Source: JAGVPT01 sp964439265
GTDB taxonomy: Bacteria; Bacteroidota; Ignavibacteria; UBA10030; UBA8401
Length of the DNA: 64,000 nt
NCBI GenBank assembly: GCA_964439265.1
Contig: CAYTOA010000005.1
Span: 1 to 64,000, forward strand
Reading direction: 5' to 3'
The position numbers and the translations under genes were made by a program. Under the pieces are notes generated by a model. That model did no database searches. It saw nothing but the letters and a program-made list of their open reading frames with translations, and was not told the origin of the DNA. Below, piece after piece: positions 44,536 to 52,484 of the stretch; positions within the stretch are counted from its first letter, which is position 1, and each line of letters begins with the position of its first letter.

Positions 44536-44922
44536 ATGGCAAAGATTCTTGTTGTAGATGACTCACTCACGATGCGCCGCATCGTTGTCAATGCTCTCAA
44601 AACACAAGGGTTCGACAACGTAATAGAAGCGAGCGACGGAAAAGACGCAGTTGCAAAGATCCTCAGCGAAGGGGCGCAATTCGTGATTACCGATTGGAAC
44701 ATGCCGGAGATGAACGGCCTCGAACTTGCAAAATGGCTTCGGTCAAATCCGCAATTCGAGAACATTCCGATCCTCATGATCACAACCCGCGGAAATAAAG
44801 ATGACGTGATTGAAGCGATGAAGGCCCGCGTCAATAATTATATCGTGAAGCCGTTCACGCCGCAAGGCCTGAAAGAAAAGATAGACCAAATCATGAAATC
44901 CGTAGAACTAAAGGCGGCGTAA
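44536..44922 (+). CDS. cheY: chemotaxis response regulator CheY
   Basis: A 128-aa receiver highly like CheY: KILVVDDSLTMRRIV at the front, acceptor Asp53 in FVITDWNMPEMNGLEL, ILMITTRGNKDDVIEA, and NNYIVKPFTPQGLKEKI. The D-W-N-M-P and N-N-Y-(I/V)-V-K-P-F forms are characteristic of motor-binding CheY. AAGGGA precedes the ATG. It is phosphorylated by CheA and binds the flagellar switch (FliG is encoded at 52485; FliM and FliN are not in the window). The CheZ-like gene follows. Confidence 0.93.
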   Translation: MAKILVVDDSLTMRRIVVNALKTQGFDNVIEASDGKDAVAKILSEGAQFVITDWNMPEMNGLELAKWLRSNPQFENIPILMITTRGNKDDVIEAMKARVNNYIVKPFTPQGLKEKIDQIMKSVELKAA

Positions 44923-45004
44923 TTCACGGTGTCATCGGTGCCATATCCCGTCTCCGTCGAAACCATGGAGACCCTGAAGCACGATTCAGAATTACCACAC
45001 GAAC

Positions 45005-45013
45005 AAGGAGGAG
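45005..45013 (+). promoter_or_regulatory. ribosome binding site selecting the CheZ-like start
   Basis: AAGGAGGAG lies 8 bases before the ATG at 45022. It selects that start over the in-frame GTG at 44929 and ATG at 44965, which have no such site. Confidence 0.7.
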
Positions 45014-45021
45014 CTCATTCG

Positions 45022-45768
45022 ATGGACATGTCATTGATCCAATCATCCCAGATGGCTGCGGAGCAATTTCCGCGAGACAACAGTGCGGCTAGTCTCAAAG
45101 ATTTTATTCATCTGCTGCATGAAATCGTTCCCCTGCTCGAAAACGTGCGGAATTCGATCGAAGAAAGCTCCCTTCGGATTCCAAAGGCCTCCAAGCAATT
45201 GTCAAAAGTGAATCAGGACACTGAGAACGCGACGGTCGAAATATTAAATGTTCTCGAGGCGATGACAGCCCGGATTTCGGAAGCTGAGGTACACCTCAAG
45301 CGGTTGAAAGTCGTCACACAGAATTCGAAAGACTCCGCTAAAAAAATTGCAGAAAGGCTTTTCGCGAGTACGTCCGATGCCGGGGCCTATTCGTCCGCAG
45401 AGATCACGGCCCTTGTTGTGAATGAATTCGTCAGCGGCATTGACAGCAGCGAAGCGATTCCCGCCATCGAAGAAGTGTTGAGCAAGACCAAAGAAGATTC
45501 AATGAATATCGCAATGGCGCTGCAGGTGCAGGATATCGCAAGCCAGCAAATCGCCAGCGTCGCTCACACGATCGAATCGGTAGAGGTTCAGCTTGTCCGA
45601 GCACTGAATCGTTTTGAAAACGGGGGCGCGAGCGATATCGCAGACGATAATGCCAATGAAAAACTCGAGAAGGAGCACGCCTTCGACGTCGACGCCCGTT
45701 ATACACCGGCGGAAGAGCGTCAAGACGCTGCCGATGAGATCGTGAAACAGTTTTCCAATATTAAATAA
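45022..45768 (+). CDS. cheZ: CheZ-like CheY-P phosphatase
   Basis: A 248-aa, almost wholly helical protein. A long helical hairpin is predicted (about 45-95 and 150-200). The second arm holds MALQVQDIASQQIASV, matching the CheZ active region where an Asp and a Gln four residues on (Asp171 and Gln175 here) act on CheY-P. The C-terminus (AADEIVKQFSNIK) is an amphipathic helix after an acidic linker, like the CheY-docking helix of CheZ. Position between cheY and cheA supports the call. Overall identity to classical CheZ is low, so a CheZ-like label is safest. Confidence 0.78.
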   Translation: MDMSLIQSSQMAAEQFPRDNSAASLKDFIHLLHEIVPLLENVRNSIEESSLRIPKASKQLSKVNQDTENATVEILNVLEAMTARISEAEVHLKRLKVVTQNSKDSAKKIAERLFASTSDAGAYSSAEITALVVNEFVSGIDSSEAIPAIEEVLSKTKEDSMNIAMALQVQDIASQQIASVAHTIESVEVQLVRALNRFENGGASDIADDNANEKLEKEHAFDVDARYTPAEERQDAADEIVKQFSNIK

Positions 45769-45842
45769 GGGATGGAGCCGGCAGCTTGTGTTGCACACCG
45801 TCTCATCCACGCGAATGAATTACCATCACAAGAGTTGATTCA

Positions 45843-47675
45843 ATGGTTAATGATCAGTCACCATCAGGACAAAATGGAACTTCAGTGGCATTCGACGGCG
45901 AAATGGCCGAGATCCTCGAAAGTTTCATCGTAGAGTCGAACGAAATTCTAGAAACGCTTGGACAAAACTTGCTTGCCCTCGAGAAGAATCCGGAGGATGT
46001 GGAACTGCACAACGTCATTTTTCGGGCAGTCCATACCATGAAAGGGACGTCGTCATTTCTCGGTTTCGACCAAACCACTGCTCTCGCCCATGTGTTCGAG
46101 GACGTTCTCAACAAGATCCGGCGGAGAGAACTAACGGTTTCGTCCGACAAGATGGATGTCATGTTTGAGGCTTTTGATCTTCTCAAAGAGCTCATGAGGC
46201 GTATTGAAACCCACAATAATGATCCGGTCGATCTTGCTGATATTCTTGCAAGGCTTAAAGCCATCAGTGTCCCCGGAGGAGATGGCGAAACCCAAAAATC
46301 GGCGGGACCCAAACTTTCGGCGCCGCCCGCAACGGCACCGGTAGAAGAGATTCCGGACCCGGCAGGCTCGCTTCCAACGTCGGATCACGAAGAATTGCCG
46401 GCTCATGAACACGTAACTCAAGCCGCAGCGTCCCCCTTGCAGGCGAAATCGGCAGACTCCACAATTCGCGTTGATGTCGTCCGCCTTGATGCACTGATGA
46501 ACCTGGTTGGAGAATTGGTCCTTGGGAGAAACAGGCTGTCTCAGGTATCCCACCAGTTGAACGAAATGTATGACGGACAACAGCTTATGCACGAACTCGG
46601 AGAGACGAATTCGCACATCGATTTTATCACGACCGAGCTTCAAATGGCCGTTATGAAAACACGGATGGTGCCGATCGCAAAAGTGTTCAATAAGCTCCCC
46701 CGGCTCATTCGAGAATTATCGAAGGAAATGGGAAAAGAAATCGAATTGAAGATGGTCGGCGAGGAAACAGAGCTAGACAAATCGTTGATCGAGGAACTGA
46801 ACGACCCGTTGATCCACTTAATGCGCAATTCGGCAGATCACGGGGTCGAAACGCCAGCGGAGAGAATCGCCGCGGGAAAGGAATCGAAAGGGACAGTCAT
46901 CGTTCGCGCAGAGCACGAAGGAAACCATATCGTCATTTCAGTTGAGGATGATGGACATGGAATGGACCCGGAAAAACTGAAGCGCAAGGCTCTCGAAAAG
47001 GGAATGATCACGGAATCGCAGGCCAAGGAGATGACAATAGCCGAAGCCTTTAACCTCATTTTCGCCCCGGGGTTTAGCACAGCCCAGAAAGTCACAAACG
47101 TTTCCGGACGTGGAGTGGGAATGGATGTTGTGAGAACGAATGTAGAGAAGCTGAAGGGGGCGATCCAGATCCAATCGGAACTGAATCTCGGTACAAAAAT
47201 TATTATCAAGCTTCCGTTAACGCTTGCGATCATCCAGGCCCTGCTCGTCGAGGCAAAGAAAGAAATATTCAGCATACCGCTCGATGCCGTACGGGAGGTG
47301 GTCAGGATCAACCACAAGGAAATTTCTTCCATCAACGGCAAAGAAGTGATTCGGCTCCGCGACACAGTACTTCCACTGACTCATCTATCCCGGGCTCTTG
47401 GTTCAGGAGGACAAGCAGAAAATATGGAGTGGATGTACATCGTCGTTGTCGGATTAGGCGAGAAGAATCTGGGCATCGTCGTTGATTCGCTTTTGGGACA
47501 GAAAGAGGTTGTTATCAAAACGATCGGAGAATATCTCGGGAATGTGAGGGGGATTGCAGGCTCCACGATCCTGGGGGACGGAAGGGTTATCATGATCATC
47601 GACATCGGTGAATTGATGAAAATATGTTCCGAGCAGCCGGAATCGATGCGTTCGGAGAAACAGGTGCTTGTATGA
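45843..47675 (+). CDS. cheA: chemotaxis histidine kinase CheA
   Basis: A 610-aa kinase. The P1 HPt domain (about 15-135) has IFRAVHTMKGTSSFLGF with His64. A Pro/Ala/Glu-rich linker (about 145-200) stands where the CheY/CheB-binding P2 domain is in many CheA proteins. The P3 dimerisation helices (about 205-290: LDALMNLVGELVLGRNRL), the P4 ATPase (DPLIHLMRNSADHG, DDGHGM, FAPGFSTAQ, GRGVGMDVVRTNV) and the P5 CheW-like domain (IFSIPLDAVREVV) follow. The stop overlaps cheB by 4 bases. It receives input from receptors via CheW and phosphorylates CheY and CheB. Confidence 0.96.
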   Translation: MVNDQSPSGQNGTSVAFDGEMAEILESFIVESNEILETLGQNLLALEKNPEDVELHNVIFRAVHTMKGTSSFLGFDQTTALAHVFEDVLNKIRRRELTVSSDKMDVMFEAFDLLKELMRRIETHNNDPVDLADILARLKAISVPGGDGETQKSAGPKLSAPPATAPVEEIPDPAGSLPTSDHEELPAHEHVTQAAASPLQAKSADSTIRVDVVRLDALMNLVGELVLGRNRLSQVSHQLNEMYDGQQLMHELGETNSHIDFITTELQMAVMKTRMVPIAKVFNKLPRLIRELSKEMGKEIELKMVGEETELDKSLIEELNDPLIHLMRNSADHGVETPAERIAAGKESKGTVIVRAEHEGNHIVISVEDDGHGMDPEKLKRKALEKGMITESQAKEMTIAEAFNLIFAPGFSTAQKVTNVSGRGVGMDVVRTNVEKLKGAIQIQSELNLGTKIIIKLPLTLAIIQALLVEAKKEIFSIPLDAVREVVRINHKEISSINGKEVIRLRDTVLPLTHLSRALGSGGQAENMEWMYIVVVGLGEKNLGIVVDSLLGQKEVVIKTIGEYLGNVRGIAGSTILGDGRVIMIIDIGELMKICSEQPESMRSEKQVLV

Positions 47676-48766
47676 GCGCGACCATCAATGTCGTGGTCGT
47701 CGACGATTCTGCGTTCATGAGAAAATCTCTTGCGATGCTGCTCGAATCGGATCCAGGGATCAAAGTCGTCGCAACGGCCCGGGATGGCAAAGATGGCATT
47801 GACAAAATCAGGGAATTTAAACCCGACCTGGTTACAATGGACATCGAAATGCCGGTGATGACCGGTCTCGAAGCGCTCGCCATCATCATGAAAGAGATGC
47901 CTCTTCCGGTTCTCATGGTCAGTTCATTGACAACCGAAGGTGCGCAATCTACCCTTGACGCTCTCGCTCTTGGAGCGATCGATTTTATTCCGAAAGAACT
48001 CTCATACGTCTCTCTCGATATCGTCAAAATCAAGGCAGAACTTGTATCGAAAGTAAAAGAAATTGTACGCAGCCGTTCGCTTGTCTTTCGACTGCAGCGA
48101 ATTCGTACCGCAAATCAGCATATCAGGGGGCCCGTTGCGAATAAGTCCGCAGCAATTCGGAAACCTTTTGTTCCCCCGAAGCACGGCGGTTTTAAAGCGG
48201 TGGTGCTCGGCATATCAACAGGAGGACCGTTTGCGCTGCTGGAAACGATACCAAAATTGCCCGAAAATTTTCCTGTAGGGATAGCCGTTGTGCAGCATAT
48301 GCCCCCCCGCTTTACGAAATCACTAGCGGACAGACTTGACGGCTTGAGCCAGGTGCACGTGAAAGAAGCTGCTGACGGCGATTTCATGGAACCGGGAGTG
48401 GTACTCATCGCCCCCGGGGGGCAGCATATGACGTTTGTTCACTCGTCAATGAAAACTCGCGTAAGGATCTCAGACGAGCCAAGAAATACGTTGTATCATC
48501 CCTCTGCCGATATCATGATGTCGTCCGCAGCAGAGGCTATTAATGGTCCGCTGTTGGGGGTCATCATGACCGGAATGGGAAGAGACGGACTGGAAGGATT
48601 GAAATTAATCAGGAAACGTCATGGCTATGTTATAGCTCAAGATGAAGAGTCGTGTGTCGTCTACGGAATGCCGAAAGCTGCAGTTGACGAAGGAGTGGCA
48701 AATGCCGTAGTACCTCTGCGAGATATTCCTGAAACTATACTTAAAGTTATACAGGGAAATGACTAA
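47672..48766 (+). CDS. cheB: protein-glutamate methylesterase CheB
   Basis: Removes methyl groups from (or deamidates) receptor glutamines and glutamates when phosphorylated. The 364-aa protein has a receiver with Asp57 (LVTMDIEMPVMTG), a linker (about 125-170), and an esterase domain with the catalytic triad Ser182 (GISTGGP), His209 (VQHMPP) and Asp305 (MTGMGRDG). The spacing is nearly that of E. coli CheB. The ATG at 47672 overlaps the cheA stop by 4 bases. The stop overlaps the next small gene by one base. Confidence 0.95.
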   Translation: MSATINVVVVDDSAFMRKSLAMLLESDPGIKVVATARDGKDGIDKIREFKPDLVTMDIEMPVMTGLEALAIIMKEMPLPVLMVSSLTTEGAQSTLDALALGAIDFIPKELSYVSLDIVKIKAELVSKVKEIVRSRSLVFRLQRIRTANQHIRGPVANKSAAIRKPFVPPKHGGFKAVVLGISTGGPFALLETIPKLPENFPVGIAVVQHMPPRFTKSLADRLDGLSQVHVKEAADGDFMEPGVVLIAPGGQHMTFVHSSMKTRVRISDEPRNTLYHPSADIMMSSAAEAINGPLLGVIMTGMGRDGLEGLKLIRKRHGYVIAQDEESCVVYGMPKAAVDEGVANAVVPLRDIPETILKVIQGND

Positions 48767-49035
48767 TGGAAAATAACAATGACCAGGGGCGGTCTGCTTT
48801 TATAGATTTTGCATCCTTCCAAAGTGTACAGGTGACGAAGCGGTCAAAGACGGGAAGCGTCCTGAAAGCCGATTCTGTGGACTTGGGGGCGACAAGGCAG
48901 ATTGAAGTAGAGGCAACCGAGCCAGGCCAATCGGGGATTATCCTTCACCGGAACGGCGAAATTATCGAGAGCGTCGAGATCGTCTGCGTATGTGGGAGAC
49001 ATTCCGAAGTAAGGTTGGAATATGATGGTGACTAG
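48766..49035 (+). CDS. small unknown protein after cheB
   Basis: An 89-aa protein that I do not recognise. Its ATG shares one base with the cheB stop (TAATG), so translation is coupled. The second half is beta-rich (SGIILHRNGEIIESVEIVCVCG, then SEVRLEYD) and contains a C-x-C-G pair that could bind metal. The N-terminal half is polar. It closes the chemotaxis run. Confidence 0.65.
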   Translation: MENNNDQGRSAFIDFASFQSVQVTKRSKTGSVLKADSVDLGATRQIEVEATEPGQSGIILHRNGEIIESVEIVCVCGRHSEVRLEYDGD

Positions 49036-49132
49036 TTGCCACCTGCTTCATATTGACCATCACCGTATATTACCTTTCCCCCTTCAAATATCCAATTCCG
49101 TCCATTCTTCATCTAATTCCCGGATAATTCTT

Positions 49133-49148
49133 TGGCATTCTTATTGTC
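49133..49148 (+). promoter_or_regulatory. sigma-54-type promoter candidate before the basal-body genes
   Basis: TGGCATTCTTATTGTC has TGGCA and TTG cores with correct -24/-12 spacing and T for C in both elements, the same form as at 40238. It lies in the only sizeable gap upstream of the long flgB-to-TIGR02530 gene run. Confidence 0.4.
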
Positions 49149-49217
49149 GATTAATCCCGAAATGCAATCAGCGCAAAGTTCAGAGCGAATAATATGGATT
49201 CAGTTGGAATTACAAAA

Positions 49218-49223
49218 AAGGAG
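49218..49223 (+). promoter_or_regulatory. ribosome binding site of the 39-aa ORF
   Basis: AAGGAG lies 6 bases before the ATG at 49230, an ideal spacing. It favours that start over the in-frame ATG at 49194. Confidence 0.6.
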
Positions 49224-49229
49224 TTCGGG

Positions 49230-49349
49230 ATGATCATCGGTGTATTCACCGCCATGATCGCCGTTGCCGCTCTTCTCGCCGGGAAAGAACGCATCCGGTC
49301 AAGCAATGCAATCCGTTACGATGGTTGGTACGACAGTCTTGGAGTCTAA
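49230..49349 (+). CDS. 39-aa single-span membrane protein, putative
   Basis: A short frame encoding MIIGVFTAMIAVAALLAG, followed by a basic and polar tail (KERIRSS, then WYDSLGV). The first 18 residues form one hydrophobic helix and the KER cluster gives an inside-positive anchor. A strong ribosome site precedes the ATG; a longer 51-aa form from 49194 is also open. It sits 49 bases before flgB, downstream of a sigma-54-like promoter, and may be a small membrane factor of the flagellar operon. No family recognised. Confidence 0.5.
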   Translation: MIIGVFTAMIAVAALLAGKERIRSSNAIRYDGWYDSLGV

Positions 49350-49398
49350 TTTTTCAACCATTATTTGACACTCCCCACACCTTTGTGAAGGAACTTCA

Positions 49399-49827
49399 GT
49401 GAAACTCTTTGATACGACCAAAGTGCCGCTCCTCGGAAAAGCTTTGGATGTGTACACGCTCCGCCAAAAAGTTATTTCTTCCAACATTGCCAATATAACC
49501 ACCATCGGATACCGGGCCAAGAGCGTCACTTTTGAAGACCAGATTGCCGGGTCGATGCAACAGGGCGCTGTTAACCAGGCTGTTACCGATCAAGGGCATA
49601 TCGCCGGACCGTCGGGTGACGCCGCGCTCCCGGGCGCGCAGATCGTAGATGCGCCGACGGAAAATACGCTTAACGGCGATTCCCTCGCGAGCGGTTTGAA
49701 CAATGTCGACATCGACAGTGAAATGGCGAATCTCGCGAAAAATCAAATCCGATTCAAGTTTGCCGCGCGACTCCTCACTGCTACGTTTCGCGATATCCAG
49801 GACAGCATAAAAGGATCGCAGTCATGA
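49399..49827 (+). CDS. flgB: flagellar rod protein FlgB
   Basis: Proximal rod subunit (142 aa). The N-terminal rod motif is LRQKVISSNIANITTIGYRAKSVTFED (residues about 22-48), with S-N-I-A-N and a following G-Y-(R/K)-A. The C-terminal helix has VDIDSEMANLAKNQIRFKFAARLL. The GTG start has AAGGAA upstream. It overlaps flgC by 4 bases, the usual coupling. Confidence 0.94.
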   Translation: MKLFDTTKVPLLGKALDVYTLRQKVISSNIANITTIGYRAKSVTFEDQIAGSMQQGAVNQAVTDQGHIAGPSGDAALPGAQIVDAPTENTLNGDSLASGLNNVDIDSEMANLAKNQIRFKFAARLLTATFRDIQDSIKGSQS

Positions 49828-50324
49828 AGATCGATAAATTCTTTGCCGGGTTCAATATCAGCGCGATGGGCCTTACCGCACAGCGCAAACGGATGAACGC
49901 GATCGCCAGCAACATGGCGAATGCAGAAACGACCAAGACCGAAGACGGCGGACCGTACAGACGGAAGATCGTCACAGTGAAGGCGGGGGCGCAACAGTCG
50001 TTTTCTTCCGCCATGAGTTCGATGAACGTAGAACTCGCAACCACAAACGAGCAGCATATGTCTGGATTCAGCGAATCGCCTGCCGCAGAAGCAACGACCA
50101 CCGGAGGGAGCGTACAATCGACCGAAGTAACGGACAATTCTCCCTTCAAAATTATTTATGACCCGGGACATCCGGACGCGGACAAGAGCGGTTACGTAAA
50201 GATGCCGAATGTGAATATCGTAACGGAAATGGTTGATATGATCTCCGCTACACGGTCGTACGAAGCAAATGTTACAGCAATCGATGGAGCAAAAACGATG
50301 GCCAAAGACGCATTGGAGATTTGA
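49824..50324 (+). CDS. flgC: flagellar rod protein FlgC
   Basis: Proximal rod subunit (166 aa). It has ISAMGLTAQRKRMNAIASNMANAETTKT at the front, then DPGHPDADKSGYVKMPNVNIVTEMVDMISATRSYEANVTAI near the C-terminus, both strong FlgC signatures. The middle has an extra Ser/Thr/Glu-rich stretch (about 60-100). It overlaps flgB, and the next small gene starts 2 bases after its stop. Confidence 0.95.
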   Translation: MKIDKFFAGFNISAMGLTAQRKRMNAIASNMANAETTKTEDGGPYRRKIVTVKAGAQQSFSSAMSSMNVELATTNEQHMSGFSESPAAEATTTGGSVQSTEVTDNSPFKIIYDPGHPDADKSGYVKMPNVNIVTEMVDMISATRSYEANVTAIDGAKTMAKDALEI

Positions 50325-50326
50325 CG

Positions 50327-50614
50327 ATGGAAGTGAACGATATTTCATCCTCAGCAATACAGAATATTCCACAACGGACCAACGCCCCGGCCCAGCCGGA
50401 GCAATGGCAGAAAGAACTTGAAAAGGCGGCCGAGGGAAAAGCGCTGCAGGCCGGACAAACTAGTCCGAGCGCGACGCTCACGCGGGCGGAACAAACATAT
50501 TTCGAAGAACTCTTCCCGACATCGGCGCCAGAGCTTCAGGCATACTCGCTGTATAAACAGGACGGATCGTGCTCAGCGTCGTCCATTGGTACCGTCGTCG
50601 ATCGCAAAGGATAA
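50327..50614 (+). CDS. unknown small protein between flgC and fliE
   Basis: A 95-aa protein. The N-terminal half is polar and Gln/Ala-rich. The C-terminal half has LTRAEQTYFEELFPTSAPELQAYSLYKQDG, a compact motif that looks conserved rather than random. It lies between flgC (2 bases) and fliE (4 bases), so it is certainly co-transcribed with rod genes. It does not match FliE, FlgF or any rod protein I know. It could be an export chaperone or rod accessory. Confidence 0.65.
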   Translation: MEVNDISSSAIQNIPQRTNAPAQPEQWQKELEKAAEGKALQAGQTSPSATLTRAEQTYFEELFPTSAPELQAYSLYKQDGSCSASSIGTVVDRKG

Positions 50615-50618
50615 TGTA

Positions 50619-50927
50619 ATGAAACTTAACCAGGTCCTAACGCTCCAGCCGAACGTTGGAGGATTGACCAGCAATAGCGATATCAACAACGCCCTCAAGG
50701 AATCGGGGGCATCGTTCGGCCAGACACTTAATCAGGCGATCTCGGATGTCAACAACTTACAGTCCGAGGCGGGAAAGGCTGTCGAAAGTATGGTAACGGG
50801 CGAAGGTACCGACCTGCATGATGTCATGATCGCCGTCGAGAAGGCCCGGACAAGTTTCGATCTGCTGATGGAGATCCGCAACAAAACAATCGACATGTAT
50901 CAGGAAATAATGAGAATTCAGGTTTAG
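50619..50927 (+). CDS. fliE: flagellar MS-ring/rod adaptor FliE
   Basis: Joins the MS ring to the rod (102 aa). The diagnostic parts are SFGQTLNQAISDVNNLQSEA, then GEGTDLHDVMIAVEKARTSFDLLMEIRNK and DMYQEIMRIQV at the end. AAAGGA precedes the ATG at 50619. It is followed after 3 bases by fliF. Confidence 0.95.
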   Translation: MKLNQVLTLQPNVGGLTSNSDINNALKESGASFGQTLNQAISDVNNLQSEAGKAVESMVTGEGTDLHDVMIAVEKARTSFDLLMEIRNKTIDMYQEIMRIQV

Positions 50928-50930
50928 CGC

Positions 50931-52469
50931 ATGGCAGAGACACAGTCCGTCAACCAGATCACCCAGTTTTTCCGAAGACTTACCTTTCGGCAGCGCGTCA
51001 TGTTTGGCACCGTTGCAGTCATCGCGGCCGTCGCAATTTCCACCCTTGTGAGCATTGTCAACCGCCCTTCCTACGCAACGCTGTTCAGCAACGTCAGCCC
51101 CCAGGATGCCTCGAAGATCGTCGACAAATTAAAAGAGAAGAACATTCCGTACTCCCTCGAAGATGCCGGAAGGTCGATCCTCGTGCCAAAACAGCAGGTC
51201 TACGACCTTCGCCTGTCTCTCGCAGGAGAAGGCCTCCCCCAATCGAGCGTCATCGGCTACGAGATTTTCGACAGGACAAATTTAGGTATCTCAGATTTCG
51301 TTCAGAAAATTAATTATCGTCGGGCGCTCGAGGGCGAACTTGCGCGTACGGTGTTGGAGCTCGATGAAGTAGAAGGGGCGCGCGTTCACATCGTGGTACC
51401 GGAAAAGGCGCTTTTCAAAGAGGACGAGAAGATGGCGACCGCCTCGGTCGTCCTCAAGCTGAAATCGGGCAAGCCGCTGCGGCAGGAAACGATCCAGAGT
51501 ATAGCTCATCTCGTCGCCAGCAGTGTGGAGGGGTTGGAGTCGAACAACGTAACGATCGTCGACTCTCGCGGAGTTTTGCTTACCGAAACCACGAAACCGA
51601 ATTCACTGACTGCACTCAGTTCGACGCAGTACGAGCTTCAGCAAAAAGTCGAAGCGTATCTGTCTCAGAAGGCGCAAAGTCTCTTAGAGGGCGTTGTTGG
51701 CTCGGGAAACGCGCTTGTGCAGGTCAATGCGGACCTAGACTTTACGCAAGCGGAAAAGAATCTTGAACAGTACGACCCTGAAAACACCGCCGTGCGGAGC
51801 GAACAGACCTCCGAAGAAAAGAGCGCGTCGAGCGATTCGGCTCCTCCTTCAACTCGGACAAATTCCGTTACGAACTACGAGATCAACAAGACTGTCGAAC
51901 ATATCGTCGAAAGCGTCGGATCGGTCAAGCGATTGTCCGTTGCAGCAATGATCAACGGAACGCAGAAAACCGTCGAAAAGAACGGTGTCAAATCTTCCGA
52001 ATACACTCCGTTGAAAGAAGAGGAAATCAGCCAGCTTACTGAAATCGTGAAGCGGGCTGTCGGATACACGCCGGCAAGAAACGATGAGATTTCAGTGGTC
52101 AACCTGCAGTTCGGCAATGCTCTGCAGCAGGAAGACCTGGTGTATAAAGATCAGTCGATCACGAATTGGTATGATATCGGTGAAAAAGGGCTTCTCGTGG
52201 TATTCATGATCGCAGCTCTCTTCATCATACGGTCGCTTCTCAATAAGACTGTCGTTCATTCGCGAGAAGGGGAAGATGCGCTCGAACTTCGCACTCCTCA
52301 GGGAGTGTTGGTCGCGAAGAAGGTCTCAGTTCGTCTGCCGTCTCCCGAGGACGAAATCTCTGAGGATGTTCTTCTTCGTGCTGAAAAACGGAAACGCATT
52401 GCCGCGTACGTCAACGACAAGCCCGACGATGCCGCGCGCTTGCTCAAAGTGTGGTTGGCAGAAGAATAA
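50931..52469 (+). CDS. fliF: flagellar MS-ring protein FliF
   Basis: A 512-aa inner-membrane ring protein. The first transmembrane helix is near 25-48 (VMFGTVAVIAAVAISTLVSIV). Ring-building domains follow (YATLFSNVSPQDASKIVDKL, then VRIHVVVPEKALF-type sequence at about 150-165, EGLESNNVTIVDSRG). A charged, low-complexity periplasmic stretch lies near 285-310, and the second helix near 415-435 (LLVVFMIAALFII). The cytoplasmic end DDAARLLKVWLAEE is the FliG-binding tail. Confidence 0.96.
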   Translation: MAETQSVNQITQFFRRLTFRQRVMFGTVAVIAAVAISTLVSIVNRPSYATLFSNVSPQDASKIVDKLKEKNIPYSLEDAGRSILVPKQQVYDLRLSLAGEGLPQSSVIGYEIFDRTNLGISDFVQKINYRRALEGELARTVLELDEVEGARVHIVVPEKALFKEDEKMATASVVLKLKSGKPLRQETIQSIAHLVASSVEGLESNNVTIVDSRGVLLTETTKPNSLTALSSTQYELQQKVEAYLSQKAQSLLEGVVGSGNALVQVNADLDFTQAEKNLEQYDPENTAVRSEQTSEEKSASSDSAPPSTRTNSVTNYEINKTVEHIVESVGSVKRLSVAAMINGTQKTVEKNGVKSSEYTPLKEEEISQLTEIVKRAVGYTPARNDEISVVNLQFGNALQQEDLVYKDQSITNWYDIGEKGLLVVFMIAALFIIRSLLNKTVVHSREGEDALELRTPQGVLVAKKVSVRLPSPEDEISEDVLLRAEKRKRIAAYVNDKPDDAARLLKVWLAEE

Positions 52470-52484
52470 CCGAAAACGGAAGAT

